Positions 1 to 8,920 of a stretch of 64,000 bases of DNA are shown here, in pieces. Location of the stretch: contig QCCU01000007.1 in the NCBI GenBank assembly GCA_003278855.1, positions 23,619-87,618 on the forward strand. Reading direction: 5' to 3'. Position 1 is the stretch's first letter, and each line of letters starts with the position of its first letter. The position numbers were made by a program, and so were the translations under genes. The stretch comes from Prochlorococcus sp. AG-347-M23. Its GTDB lineage: Bacteria > Cyanobacteriota > Cyanobacteriia > PCC-6307 > Cyanobiaceae. The notes under the pieces were generated by a model. The model ran no database searches, was not told the origin of the DNA, and saw nothing but the letters and a program-made list of their open reading frames with translations.

Positions 1-1461
1 TTAAATTGGTTAGCTTTCTCAGACTTCCTTACTTTCAAAGGTGGACTTAACCCTGTGACAGGAAGCTTGTGGATGACTGATGTTTCACATCATCATTTAG
101 CTTTTGGTGTAATAGCGATAATAGGTGGTCATATGTACAGAACCAACTACGGTATTGGTCATAGTATGAAAGAAATATTAGATTCACAACAAGGAGATCC
201 AATATTATTCCCTGCCCCTAAAGGTCATCAAGGTCTTTTTGAGTTCATGGCAGAAAGTAGACATGCCCAGCTATCAGTAAACCTAGCGATGCTTGGATCA
301 ATAAGCATACTTGTATCTCATCACATGTATGCGATGCCTCCATATCCTTATATAGCTACTGACTACATGACAGTTCTTGGATTATTTACCCATCACATGT
401 GGATAGGTGGATTATTCATAGTAGGAGCAGGTGCGCATGCTGGAATTGCAATGGTTAGAGATTACGATCCAGCAAAACATATTGATAATGTATTAGACAG
501 AATTCTTAAGGCAAGAGATGCTTTAATCAGTCACTTGAACTGGGTTTGTATGTGGTTAGGATTCCATAGTTTTGGACTCTATATTCACAACGATACTATG
601 AGAGCTTTGGGTAGACCCCAAGATATGTTTAGTGATTCTGCTATCCAACTTCAGCCAATCTTTGCTCAATGGGTACAGAGTATTCAAGCATCTGCTGTTG
701 GGACTTCCCTTTTAGCAGGTACTGCAGAAGCTTTACCTCACAAAGCTTTAAGTGAAGTCTTTAATGGAAGTTTAGTAGAAGTTGGTGGGAAGGTAGCTAT
801 AGCGCCAATTCCACTAGGGACAGCTGATTTAATGATTCATCATATTCATGCTTTCCAAATTCATGTAACTGTTTTGATACTTCTTAAAGGGGTTCTTTAT
901 GCAAGAAGTTCAAGGTTGATTCCTGACAAAGCTTCTTTAGGATTTAGATTCCCTTGTGATGGTCCTGGAAGAGGTGGTACATGTCAAGTTTCTTCATGGG
1001 ATCACGTTTTCTTAGCTCTCTTCTGGATGTATAACTGTTTATCAATAGTTATTTTCCACTTCTCTTGGAAAATGCAGAGTGATGTTTGGGGACTTACTGG
1101 TGGTAATTTTGCACAAAGTTCAATTACTATCAACGGTTGGTTAAGAGATTTCCTCTGGGCTCAAGCTTCTCAAGTATTAACAAGCTATGGTCAATCAATA
1201 AGCATGTACGGTTTGATGTTCTTGGGAGCTCACTTTATATGGGCGTTCAGTTTAATGTTCCTCTTCAGCGGAAGAGGATATTGGCAAGAATTGTTCGAAT
1301 CAATTGTTTGGGCACACAATAAACTTAAGGTTGCACCAACCATTCAACCTCGAGCTCTATCTATTACTCAGGGGCGTGCAGTAGGTGTTACACACTTCCT
1401 TGTAGGTGGTATAGCTACCACATGGGCCTTCTTCCATGCTCGCCTTTTCGGGCTGGGCTAA
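1..1461 (+). CDS. psaA: Photosystem I P700 apoprotein A1 (3' part, truncated by window edge)
   Basis: This is one of the two large core subunits of photosystem I, which bind the P700 chlorophyll pair and part of the FX iron-sulfur cluster in the thylakoid membrane. The frame is open from base 1, so the true start lies outside the window and 486 C-terminal residues are visible, roughly two thirds of the protein. The FX-binding loop [12 protein letters not shown] is at bases 949-984, with both cluster cysteines present (955-957 and 982-984). Many histidines lie in predicted membrane helices, as expected for chlorophyll ligands. psaB follows after 27 bases, the usual psaAB operon. Confidence 0.98.
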   Translation, partial: LNWLAFSDFLTFKGGLNPVTGSLWMTDVSHHHLAFGVIAIIGGHMYRTNYGIGHSMKEILDSQQGDPILFPAPKGHQGLFEFMAESRHAQLSVNLAMLGSISILVSHHMYAMPPYPYIATDYMTVLGLFTHHMWIGGLFIVGAGAHAGIAMVRDYDPAKHIDNVLDRILKARDALISHLNWVCMWLGFHSFGLYIHNDTMRALGRPQDMFSDSAIQLQPIFAQWVQSIQASAVGTSLLAGTAEALPHKALSEVFNGSLVEVGGKVAIAPIPLGTADLMIHHIHAFQIHVTVLILLKGVLYARSSRLIPDKASLGFRFPCDGPGRGGTCQVSSWDHVFLALFWMYNCLSIVIFHFSWKMQSDVWGLTGGNFAQSSITINGWLRDFLWAQASQVLTSYGQSISMYGLMFLGAHFIWAFSLMFLFSGRGYWQELFESIVWAHNKLKVAPTIQPRALSITQGRAVGVTHFLVGGIATTWAFFHARLFGLG

Positions 1462-1488
1462 TAACCTGAACTTCACCTTTTTAATTCA

Positions 1489-3717
1489 ATGGCAACAAAA
1501 TTTCCATCATTTAACCAGGGTCTAGCTCAGGACCCTACAACCCGACGAATATGGTACGGAATAGCTACCGCTCATGACTTTGAAAGTCATGACGGTATGA
1601 CCGAAGAAAAACTTTATCAGAAGCTATTCTCTACACATTTTGGACATCTAGCAATTATTGCTCTCTGGGTAGCCGGTAACTTATTTCATATTGCTTGGCA
1701 AGGTAATTTTGAGCAATTTGTACTAGATCCAACTCATGTACGCCCTATAGCTCATGCTATTTGGGACCCTCATTTTGGATCTGGCATAACAGAAGCAATG
1801 ACACAAGCTGGAGCAAGCGGTCCAGTAAACATTGCTTATTCAGGTCTCTACCATTGGTGGTACACAATTGGAATGAGAACTAATGAGCAACTCTTCCAAG
1901 CTTCAATATTCATGAGTATTTTGGCTTGTTGGACTCTATTTGCTGGTTGGTTACACTTACAGCCAAAATTCAGACCTTCTTTAGCTTGGTTTAAAAATGC
2001 AGAGTCAAGATTAAATCATCATTTAGCTGTCTTATTTGGTTTTAGTAGCATCGCTTGGACAGGCCATTTGGTTCATGTGGCTATACCTGAATCAAGAGGT
2101 CAGCATGTAGGTTGGGATAACTGGTTAACTGTGCTTCCACACCCAGCTGGATTGGCTCCTTTCTTTACTTTAAACTGGGGAGCTTATGCCCAAAATCCTG
2201 ATTCGTTAGATCAAGTATTTGGAACAGCTGAAGGAGCTGGAACAGCAATCTTTACTTTCTTAGGTGGTCTTCATCCTCAAAGTGAAGCATTATGGCTTAC
2301 CGATATTGCGCATCACCATATTGCGATTGGAACAGTTTTTGTAATTGCTGGTCACATGTATAGAAATACTTTTGGTATTGGTCATAGCCTCAAAGAAATT
2401 ACAGAAGCCCATAATACTAGACATCCTAATGATCCTCATAAAGGTAGTTTTGGAATTAACCACGATGGAATATATGAAACTGTAAATAATTCATTACATT
2501 TCCAACTTGGATTAGCATTAGCATCCCTTGGTGTAGCAACTTCTCTTGTAGCTCAACACATGGGTGCACTTCCTTCTTACGCTTTTATTGCCAGGGACTA
2601 CACTACACAATCTGCTTTATATAGTCATCATCAGTACATAGCAATGTTCTTGATGGTTGGTGCATTTGCACACGGAGCTATTTTCTTTGTAAGAGATTAT
2701 GATCCAGAATTAAATAAAGATAATGTATTGGCAAGAGTTCTTGGAACAAAGGAAGCTTTGATAAGCCATCTTAGTTGGGTAACAATGCTGCTTGGATTCC
2801 ATACGCTAGGAATTTATGTACATAACGATGTTGTTGTAGCTTTTGGTAATCCTGAAAAGCAAATTCTAATTGAGCCTGTATTTGCTCAATTTGTTCAAGC
2901 TGCTCAAGGAAAAATGATGTACGGCTTTAATGCTTTATTATCTGATCCAACAAGTTCAGCAAGTCTCGCTGCTAATTCATTGCCAGGAAATCACTACTGG
3001 ATGGATTTGATCAATAGACAAGATGCATTAAGTGCTTTCTTACCTATCGGTCCTGCAGATTTCTTAGTTCACCATGCTATCGCTTTAGGTCTTCATACAA
3101 CCGCTTTAATACTTATCAAAGGAGCACTTGATGCTAGGGGAACAAAATTAATTCCTGATAAGAAAGATTTAGGTTATGCATTCCCTTGCGATGGCCCTGG
3201 ACGTGGAGGTACTTGTGATAGTTCATCTTGGGACGCTATGTACTTAGCTATGTTCTGGGCATTAAATTTAATAGCATGGGTAACTTTCTACTGGCATTGG
3301 AAACACCTAGCAATTTGGCAGGGTAACGTAGCACAATTTAACGAATCAGGAACTTATCTAATGGGTTGGTTCAGAGATTATCTCTGGTTAAACTCTGCTC
3401 AACTTATTAATGGCTATAACCCATTTGGAGTAAATTCCCTATCTCCTTGGGCTTGGATGTTCCTATTCGGTCACTTAGTTTGGGCTACTGGTTTCATGTT
3501 CCTAATATCATGGCGTGGTTACTGGCAAGAATTAATTGAAACATTAGTTTGGGCACATCAGCGTACTCCAATTGCTAACCTTGTTGGCTGGAGAGATAAG
3601 CCAGTTGCACTTTCAATTGTTCAAGCTAGATTAGTTGGATTAGCACATTTCACGATTGGAAACATACTTACATTTGGGGCATTTGTTATCGCATCCACTT
3701 CAGGTAAGTTTGGTTAA
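1489..3717 (+). CDS. psaB: Photosystem I P700 apoprotein A2
   Basis: PsaB is the second reaction-centre subunit of photosystem I and pairs with PsaA to hold P700 and the FX 4Fe-4S cluster. At 742 residues it is full length for the family. The FX loop [12 protein letters not shown] is at residues 565-576, with Cys567 and Cys576 as ligands. About eleven hydrophobic helices rich in histidine are recognisable, and the start [16 protein letters not shown] is the usual PsaB N-terminus. It is probably co-transcribed with psaA. A strong hairpin terminator follows the stop within 20 bases and closes the operon. Confidence 0.98.
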   Translation: MATKFPSFNQGLAQDPTTRRIWYGIATAHDFESHDGMTEEKLYQKLFSTHFGHLAIIALWVAGNLFHIAWQGNFEQFVLDPTHVRPIAHAIWDPHFGSGITEAMTQAGASGPVNIAYSGLYHWWYTIGMRTNEQLFQASIFMSILACWTLFAGWLHLQPKFRPSLAWFKNAESRLNHHLAVLFGFSSIAWTGHLVHVAIPESRGQHVGWDNWLTVLPHPAGLAPFFTLNWGAYAQNPDSLDQVFGTAEGAGTAIFTFLGGLHPQSEALWLTDIAHHHIAIGTVFVIAGHMYRNTFGIGHSLKEITEAHNTRHPNDPHKGSFGINHDGIYETVNNSLHFQLGLALASLGVATSLVAQHMGALPSYAFIARDYTTQSALYSHHQYIAMFLMVGAFAHGAIFFVRDYDPELNKDNVLARVLGTKEALISHLSWVTMLLGFHTLGIYVHNDVVVAFGNPEKQILIEPVFAQFVQAAQGKMMYGFNALLSDPTSSASLAANSLPGNHYWMDLINRQDALSAFLPIGPADFLVHHAIALGLHTTALILIKGALDARGTKLIPDKKDLGYAFPCDGPGRGGTCDSSSWDAMYLAMFWALNLIAWVTFYWHWKHLAIWQGNVAQFNESGTYLMGWFRDYLWLNSAQLINGYNPFGVNSLSPWAWMFLFGHLVWATGFMFLISWRGYWQELIETLVWAHQRTPIANLVGWRDKPVALSIVQARLVGLAHFTIGNILTFGAFVIASTSGKFG

Positions 3718-3735
3718 ATTTCCCTTAAATAATTT

Positions 3736-3764
3736 AAATCACCACGTTTGTGGTGATTTTTTTT
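3736..3764 (+). terminator. Intrinsic terminator of the psaAB operon
   Basis: A perfect 10-bp stem (AAATCACCAC at 3736-3745, GTGGTGATTT at 3750-3759) closes a GTTT loop and runs straight into a T tract. It lies 19 bases after the psaB stop. It is the clearest rho-independent terminator in the window. Confidence 0.9.
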
Positions 3765-3820
3765 GTTTAATTTTAATGTTCTAAATTAAGTTAAAATTAT
3801 ATAAATATCATCAAAGATAA

Positions 3821-4783
3821 ATGTCAGATATAAAACAATTAATTTCTATTATTGTCCCCGTTTATAACGAAAGCGAGAGTATTGGTTTTTTATTGGATGA
3901 AATTATTAATGTTATGTCATTTCATGAATTTAATTTTGAATTGATTGTTGTTAATGATGGTTCTAAAGATAATACTTATCCAGTATTGAAAGAACTAACT
4001 CTCAAAATTAAAGAATTGTCAGTAATTTCCCTTCGCAAAAATTATGGGCAAACTGCGGCAATGTCAGCTGGCTTTGATAATTCTAAAGGTGATATTATCA
4101 TTACTTTGGATGGCGATTTACAGAATGATCCAAATGATATTCCTACATTAATTTCAGAAATTAATAATGGCTATGATTTGATTTGTGGATGGAGGTTCGA
4201 TAGAAAAGATAAATTAATTAACAGAAGGATACCATCAAAAATAGCGAATAAATTAATAGCTCAGGTAACAGGTTTGAAGTTGCATGACTATGGATGCTCA
4301 TTAAAAGCTTTTAAGAAAGAAATAATAGATGATATTAAATTGTATGGTGAACTTCACAGGTTTCTCCCTGTTTTAGCAAATATTGAAGGTGCAAGAATCA
4401 AAGAAATTAAAGTAAATCATAGAAGCCGGCAATATGGATCAAGTAAATATGGAATTGATAGAACTTTTAGAGTTTTAATGGATTTACTAACTGTTTGGTT
4501 TATGACTAAATTTTTAACAAGACCAATGTATGGATTTGGTTTTGTTGGGATTATAAGTATTTTAATTAGCCTTGCGATGAGTTCTTATTTGATAGTTTTA
4601 AAAATAATTGGTGAGGATATTGGAAATCGTCCGTTGCTAATGTTTGCATTACTATTAGGAATTGCTGGTGTTCAATTATTTAGCTTTGGATTATTGAGCG
4701 AACTATTAATTAGGACATATCATGAAAGTCAAAGTCGTCCAATTTACAGAATTAGATCAATAAAAAGTGCTAAGCAAAATTGA
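3821..4783 (+). CDS. Family 2 glycosyltransferase, polyprenyl-phosphate sugar transferase type
   Basis: This is a membrane-anchored GT2 glycosyltransferase of the Dpm1/GtrB type, which usually transfers a sugar from a nucleotide donor to a polyprenyl phosphate for envelope glycan or lipid modification. The GT-A fold is visible: the N-terminal IIVPVYNE strand, VVNDGSKDNT, and the acidic LDGDLQNDP segment near residues 93-101. Two C-terminal membrane helices (about 232-260 and 272-295) end in a basic tail, the usual layout of this subgroup at 320 residues. It has its own spacer after the psaAB terminator. The sugar and acceptor cannot be read from sequence. Confidence 0.85.
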   Translation: MSDIKQLISIIVPVYNESESIGFLLDEIINVMSFHEFNFELIVVNDGSKDNTYPVLKELTLKIKELSVISLRKNYGQTAAMSAGFDNSKGDIIITLDGDLQNDPNDIPTLISEINNGYDLICGWRFDRKDKLINRRIPSKIANKLIAQVTGLKLHDYGCSLKAFKKEIIDDIKLYGELHRFLPVLANIEGARIKEIKVNHRSRQYGSSKYGIDRTFRVLMDLLTVWFMTKFLTRPMYGFGFVGIISILISLAMSSYLIVLKIIGEDIGNRPLLMFALLLGIAGVQLFSFGLLSELLIRTYHESQSRPIYRIRSIKSAKQN

Positions 4784-4787
4784 TTGT

Positions 4788-5180
4788 TTACTTGAACTGT
4801 CTTATTAATAACGCTGAAATTTCAACGACTTCAGGAGAAATATCTCTTAAGCCTTTTCGTAAAATTGGTAATGTTGATTTATCAGCCAATTCTTCCGCAA
4901 TTTTTAATGCCTTTAATTTATTTTCTGTATCATCCTGAAAAAGACTAATCATTTTTTTTCTTTGAGAATTTTTATAAAATACTGAGTACTTTTTTTCTTT
5001 GTGATTGTATGAATAACTATTTTTTTTAGATAGAAATTTATTATTACTTTTTCTATTTTTTTTTAATTTAATAGAATTTAAATTGCTTTGATTTATTAAC
5101 TTCTTAAAGCTTCTTTTTTTAAAAACTAGAAATAATATTCCTATAAAAATAATAAGTAAAATTGCTAAAAAATTTAACAT
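4788..5180 (-). CDS. Small membrane-anchored protein with HEAT-like C-terminus
   Basis: A 130-residue protein that I cannot assign to a named family. Residues 3-20 form one hydrophobic helix, followed by a very basic Lys/Asn/Ser-rich linker (about 21-75). The C-terminal 50 residues look like a HEAT/ARM-type helix pair (LKALKIAEELADKSTLPILR, then a second helix ending at the stop). This suggests a membrane-tethered protein-interaction module, possibly for the neighbouring photosystem genes, but that is inference. It converges with the glycosyltransferase across only 4 bases and starts with ATG about 90 bases upstream of psaI on the other strand. Confidence 0.7.
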   Translation of the reverse strand: MLNFLAILLIIFIGILFLVFKKRSFKKLINQSNLNSIKLKKNRKSNNKFLSKKNSYSYNHKEKKYSVFYKNSQRKKMISLFQDDTENKLKALKIAEELADKSTLPILRKGLRDISPEVVEISALLIRQFK

Positions 5181-5272
5181 GTAAAAAGTTAATAATTTTT
5201 ATATCATCCAGTAATAAAATTAACATTATTTAGCTGATAAATACTAAAGTGTTTAAAGATGTTTAATGAATT

Positions 5273-5386
5273 ATGCCATCTGATTTACCAAGTCTTTTAC
5301 CCTCAATTTTTGTCCCATTAATTGGTATAGCAATGCCTGCTGTTTTTATCGTATTGATTGGAAGATTAATTACAGCAACTGAATAA
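5273..5386 (+). CDS. psaI: Photosystem I reaction centre subunit VIII
   Basis: PsaI is a single-helix photosystem I subunit that helps PsaL bind and supports trimer formation. The 37-residue product begins MPSDLPSLLPSIFVPLIGI and ends GRLITATE, with one transmembrane helix from about residue 11 to 31. Size, N-terminal motif and position 27 bases before psaL all fit. The ORF is easily missed because of its length. The conserved Ala-Met-Pro in the helix is typical of cyanobacterial PsaI. Confidence 0.93.
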   Translation: MPSDLPSLLPSIFVPLIGIAMPAVFIVLIGRLITATE

Positions 5387-5413
5387 ATTATCAAACACTA
5401 AACTATTAAAAAA

Positions 5414-6013
5414 ATGAGCGACTTTCAAAAATCATTCTCTGAATCAACAAGTTCTATTAAGTTTGATGAGAAATACATAGATACTTCTGTACAACCAAAT
5501 GATATTGGCGTAGCAGAACAATGGGCAGTAAAAACTGTTGCTGATCCTTGTGTTGGTAATTTAGCTACTCCAGTTAATAGTGGTTATTTTACAAAAGCCT
5601 TTATAAATAATTTACCTTTTTACAGAGAAGGTATTTCTCCTAATTTTAGAGGTTTAGAAACTGGAGCAGCTTTTGGATATCTTCTATACGGACCGTTTAC
5701 CATGACTGGCCCATTAAGAAATTCTGAATTTGCTCTAACAGCTGGCCTTCTCGCCACAATTGGAGCTGTTCATATTTTGACAGCACTCTTTGTTCTATAC
5801 AATGCACCTGGTAAAGCACCTAATGTTCAACCTCCAGATGCGACTGTTAATAATCCACCAAAGGACTTATTTACAAGAGCTGGATGGGCTGATTTTACAA
5901 GTGGATTTTGGTTAGGAGGATGTGGAGGAGCTGTTTTTGCTTGGTTACTTGTTGGGACATTACACTTAGATACCATAATGCCAATCATTAAAAATATTTG
6001 GACTGCTGGTTAA
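5414..6013 (+). CDS. psaL: Photosystem I reaction centre subunit XI
   Basis: PsaL forms the contact between photosystem I monomers in cyanobacterial trimers. The 199-residue product has the family segment [20 protein letters not shown] (residues 51-70), then [16 protein letters not shown], and two further hydrophobic helices. The C-terminal helix contains the Gly-rich stretch [18 protein letters not shown]. It follows psaI closely, so the two are very likely one transcript. The N-terminal extension before the conserved core is longer than in freshwater cyanobacteria, which I believe is common in Prochlorococcus. Confidence 0.96.
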   Translation: MSDFQKSFSESTSSIKFDEKYIDTSVQPNDIGVAEQWAVKTVADPCVGNLATPVNSGYFTKAFINNLPFYREGISPNFRGLETGAAFGYLLYGPFTMTGPLRNSEFALTAGLLATIGAVHILTALFVLYNAPGKAPNVQPPDATVNNPPKDLFTRAGWADFTSGFWLGGCGGAVFAWLLVGTLHLDTIMPIIKNIWTAG

Positions 6014-6076
6014 TTTCTAAATAAAAGAATAAGTAATATTTAATTTAATTTAAAATTTTAAGGCGAGCTCTATTAA

Positions 6077-6835
6077 TTAACGAATAGTGCGATCCCATCT
6101 ATAATTTCTAACTACTCTTCCTGCCGAAATAAGTTTAGATTTATAATGCAATGAGATTTTATCATTAGACTTTTTTAGAGTATCTAATCCTATTCCATTT
6201 CTGCCAAAATCAATTCCAGAGCTATGGTAATAGAGTCCGTCTCCTTTGTAGATTCCAATATGATCACATTTTTCTTCATTTCCAAAAAATAAAAGATCAC
6301 CAGGTCGTAGAGCCGCATACGATTCTTCGTAATAAAAAAGGTGCTTACAAAAACTTTTTATTTGAAAAGAGTCTCGAGGTATATAAATTTGATGCTTTAA
6401 AAAAGCAGTCTGAATTAATCCTGAACAATCAAAATTAGGTCCTAATGTACCTCCCCAAAGATATTCATTATTTAACTCAGATTGATCCTTGATCCATTTT
6501 AAGATTGAGTTAACTTTATCTTTTATAAAGAAGTGTTCATTTTCTAAACTGTTATTTTTTTTGAATTCGTATTTCTCAATAATTAATCCATTTAAATTTA
6601 TCCAACAGACGTAACCATCTTCATATAGTTGAACTAGTATTCTTGAAAATTTATGGTTGTTTTGATAAATATTTGGATAAATAAGCCTAAAAATCCTATT
6701 TTTAAATATTTCAGTAACTAATTTATCTTCTGTTTCATTTTGATATCCCGAAATATTAACTTTTAATTTCCACCAAATAGTTTTTGAAAAATTAGTTTGT
6801 TTAAATAGTGAGATAGGATTTTTATAATTTTCCAT
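6077..6835 (-). CDS. NlpC/P60 family cell-wall peptidase
   Basis: A C40 cysteine peptidase, a family that cuts the D-Glu to diamino acid bond in peptidoglycan stem peptides. The catalytic Cys137 lies in FDCSGL, His192 in CDHIGIY and the third polar residue is His204 in YYHSSG. The first 100 residues look like an SH3-type wall-binding domain (for example GYVCWINL). No clear signal peptide is seen, so cytoplasmic recycling or an unusual export route is possible. Its start is 3 bases from the annotated start of the divergent serine hydrolase, and its AAAGGA ribosome site lies inside that gene's first codons. Confidence 0.85.
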   Translation of the reverse strand: MENYKNPISLFKQTNFSKTIWWKLKVNISGYQNETEDKLVTEIFKNRIFRLIYPNIYQNNHKFSRILVQLYEDGYVCWINLNGLIIEKYEFKKNNSLENEHFFIKDKVNSILKWIKDQSELNNEYLWGGTLGPNFDCSGLIQTAFLKHQIYIPRDSFQIKSFCKHLFYYEESYAALRPGDLLFFGNEEKCDHIGIYKGDGLYYHSSGIDFGRNGIGLDTLKKSNDKISLHYKSKLISAGRVVRNYRWDRTIR

Positions 6836-6838
6836 ACA

Positions 6839-7741
6839 ATGTCCTTTTACTATTTAAGTGAAGAGATGGGTCTAGCCTTAAATGATATTTTAGGGAGAGT
6901 ATGCTCTTATAATAAAGATTTTTCGAGTGAAGATATTGCCATAACTTGGATTAATTATAAAAGTGGAAATAAAGGTGTATTTAAGGGTTTTGGCACTGGC
7001 ATAAATAATAAAAAAATGGTTTACCCTGCCAGCATAGTCAAGTTGGTGTATGGTCTTGCTACATATTATTGGATTAAAAAAGGAAGTTTATTGTTATCGG
7101 ATGAAATTATTGATGCTGCAAGGAAAATGTTATCTTTCTCTAGTAATAATGCAACAAGCTTCTTAATTGATTTACTAACTGGAACAACAAGTGGACCTTG
7201 TATTGAGGGAGAATCATGGGAAAATTGGAAATATCAAAGAAGTATAATAAACGATTGGCTACATGATTTACATTGGGAGGAATTGAGCGGTTTAAATTGC
7301 TGTCAAAAGACCTGGGATGATGGACCATTTGGTCGTGAAAAAGAATTTTATGGACATAATAATAAAAATAGAAACGCTATGAATTCTGATTCGGCTGCAA
7401 GAGTTTTGGAGGAAATTATGATTCATATTGATTATCAAAAAAATGATTTAAATTTGCGAAGTTTTTTAAAAAGAAATTTAGATAAAGTTGTTCTTAAAAA
7501 CGATTCTCTTAATCAAATAGATGGTTTTTTGGGTGCAGGCTTACCAGAAAGCATTAATCTTTGGAGTAAAGCAGGCTTAATGTCAGAAGTTAGACATGAT
7601 TCTGCTTGGTGGACTAATAGTCAATCACTACACACTTTATTGGTTGTTTTTTGTGATGGTGAAAAATATTCTAAGGATTCTTCTTTCTTACCATTAATAT
7701 CAAAAGAAGTATATGAATTTAATAAAAAATATACTATTTAG
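6839..7741 (+). CDS. Beta-lactamase-fold serine hydrolase
   Basis: A 300-residue member of the serine beta-lactamase/penicillin-binding fold. The SxxK motif is S65-IV-K68 (PASIVKLVYG), the SxN motif is S102-N-N104, and the third motif is K244-A-G246 in place of the usual K-T/S-G. The class A omega-loop glutamate is not recognisable, so true beta-lactamase activity is doubtful; peptidase or esterase action on wall fragments is more likely. No signal peptide is visible. ATG at 6866 (MGLALND), just after GAAGAG, is an alternative start. The divergent NlpC/P60 gene suggests a shared wall-remodelling role. It converges with the 70-aa orphan across 2 bases. Confidence 0.8.
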   Translation: MSFYYLSEEMGLALNDILGRVCSYNKDFSSEDIAITWINYKSGNKGVFKGFGTGINNKKMVYPASIVKLVYGLATYYWIKKGSLLLSDEIIDAARKMLSFSSNNATSFLIDLLTGTTSGPCIEGESWENWKYQRSIINDWLHDLHWEELSGLNCCQKTWDDGPFGREKEFYGHNNKNRNAMNSDSAARVLEEIMIHIDYQKNDLNLRSFLKRNLDKVVLKNDSLNQIDGFLGAGLPESINLWSKAGLMSEVRHDSAWWTNSQSLHTLLVVFCDGEKYSKDSSFLPLISKEVYEFNKKYTI

Positions 7742-7743
7742 GA

Positions 7744-7956
7744 CTAAATTGAATCTTCTAAGAAATTAGAATCTAGTTTGTCAGTATATGCTTCATAAGG
7801 CAACATCATTACTTCTTCAAAATCTAAATCATTCATAATCCATTCTCTATATTCAGCTAATAAACTTTTTCTATCTTCATTATCTAATTCATAAATACGC
7901 AACGCTGTATCTTTAAAATTTTCTTTAATTAAATTTTCAATTTCTTTTCTTTTCAT
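7744..7956 (-). CDS. Small acidic conserved-looking protein of unknown function
   Basis: A 70-residue acidic, probably all-helical protein that I do not recognise (begins MKRKEIENLIKENFKD). It contains no cysteines, membrane segments or known motif. Its ATG is one base after the stop of the recombinase-like gene, so the two are almost certainly translated from one message. That arrangement suggests a partner or accessory of the recombinase-like protein, but it could also be an unrelated small gene in the same operon. Confidence 0.65.
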   Translation of the reverse strand: MKRKEIENLIKENFKDTALRIYELDNEDRKSLLAEYREWIMNDLDFEEVMMLPYEAYTDKLDSNFLEDSI

Positions 7957-7957
7957 T

Positions 7958-8581
7958 TTATGTTAGTTCTCCTTCCAAAATTACTCTTCTTATTGTTGAC
8001 AACGCAATTCCTGTTTGTGATCTGATTGATCGATAAGAATATCCTTCATTACGCAATCTGATTACTAAAGATTCTTTTAGAGGACTTATTTTGGGCCTTC
8101 CTCCCAAATTATTTCCAGAAAATTTTCTGCGTAATAGTTGTTCTTTTTTTCTTTCACCTAAACTTTTGTCTTCTAAATTATCTAATTCATATAAAATCTT
8201 AAAAATTGAAGAATTTTCATTAGAAGATTCATTAGCAGCAAAAAAACCAGTCAAAGTTCTCAATTGAATATCATTATTAATAAGTTTATTTATTGTTTTC
8301 AAACATTCTTTTTTATTTTTAAATGCTCGATCAAGCTGAGTTATTATTAATTGATCGCCTTTTGATAAGGAATCTATAGCTTTATTTAGTTGGGGTTTGA
8401 TTTCCTCATCTAAACTTATAAATTCAGAGAAAACTAAACTGCAACCCTCTTCTTTCAAAAATTTTATTTGCTCTTCCAAATATTCATATTCGTTATGAGT
8501 AGCTCTAGCATAACCTATTGATTTAGAGTTTTTACTTTTTTCCGATAATAAAATACGTTTTCTTTTAAATTTAAAAGCCAA
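7958..8581 (-). CDS. Serine-recombinase (resolvase)-like protein with altered catalytic site
   Basis: The 207-residue protein has a resolvase N-terminal fold starting at SIGYARAT (residues 21-28), the LDR motif (83-85) and a C-terminal helix-turn-helix (about 168-203, GYSYRSIRSQTGIALSTIRR). In active resolvases the first motif reads YARVST and its serine attacks DNA. Here the aligned position is Thr28, and LDRLGR has become LDRAFK. It may therefore bind DNA without recombining it. The start is a TTG at 8579-8581 with no better ATG nearby. No inverted repeats, partner transposase or att-like repeat flank it, so it does not look like a recent mobile element. Confidence 0.75.
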   Translation of the reverse strand: MAFKFKRKRILLSEKSKNSKSIGYARATHNEYEYLEEQIKFLKEEGCSLVFSEFISLDEEIKPQLNKAIDSLSKGDQLIITQLDRAFKNKKECLKTINKLINNDIQLRTLTGFFAANESSNENSSIFKILYELDNLEDKSLGERKKEQLLRRKFSGNNLGGRPKISPLKESLVIRLRNEGYSYRSIRSQTGIALSTIRRVILEGELT

Positions 8582-8920
8582 TGTTTTATTACATATATTT
8601 TTTACTGTATCAACAAATAATCAAAAAAACACTTTTTAGTACAAAATAGTGCTGATTTTTTTAACTTTTTAGCTATATTTTTAAAATTAGTACGTTCTGA
8701 TATCTGTATTAAAAATAACGTTATGAAATCTGATTCAATTTTAGTTAATGAAACATGAACTTTGTGTTACGAGTAAATTTAATTAAGATTTTCTAAATTG
8801 CAGAAGGATTAGTTGAATTAATTTATTTACTTCTGTTGAATGAGCTTCGTCTTTGAAATTATAAATAGTTAATTCATCTTGTTTTTAGTAAAATAAAAAT
8901 ACAGGTCAAGAAGATTTAAT
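8582..8920. other. Divergent intergenic region between recombinase-like gene and lipA
   Basis: About 340 bases without a credible coding frame, very AT-rich. It must hold the promoters for the leftward recombinase operon and the rightward lipA gene. Apart from the hairpin at 8630-8651 and a 6-bp inverted pair (CAGAAG and CTTCTG around 8803-8836) I see no strong element, tRNA or small RNA structure. Confidence 0.6.
8623..8651 (-). terminator. Possible leader hairpin/terminator before the recombinase-like gene
   Basis: Bases 8630-8651 can fold as an 8-bp stem with one T-T mismatch (CACTTTTT pairing with AAAATAGTG) around a short loop. Read on the minus strand it is followed by seven T residues (8629-8623). 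It sits about 40 bases before the TTG start at 8581, so it could attenuate that gene. The stem is AT-rich and weak. Confidence 0.35.

Noticed and set aside
6077..8581. A mobile element or genomic island around the recombinase-like gene
   Set aside because: No terminal inverted repeats, target duplications, att repeats or tRNA boundary are visible, and base composition matches the flanks.
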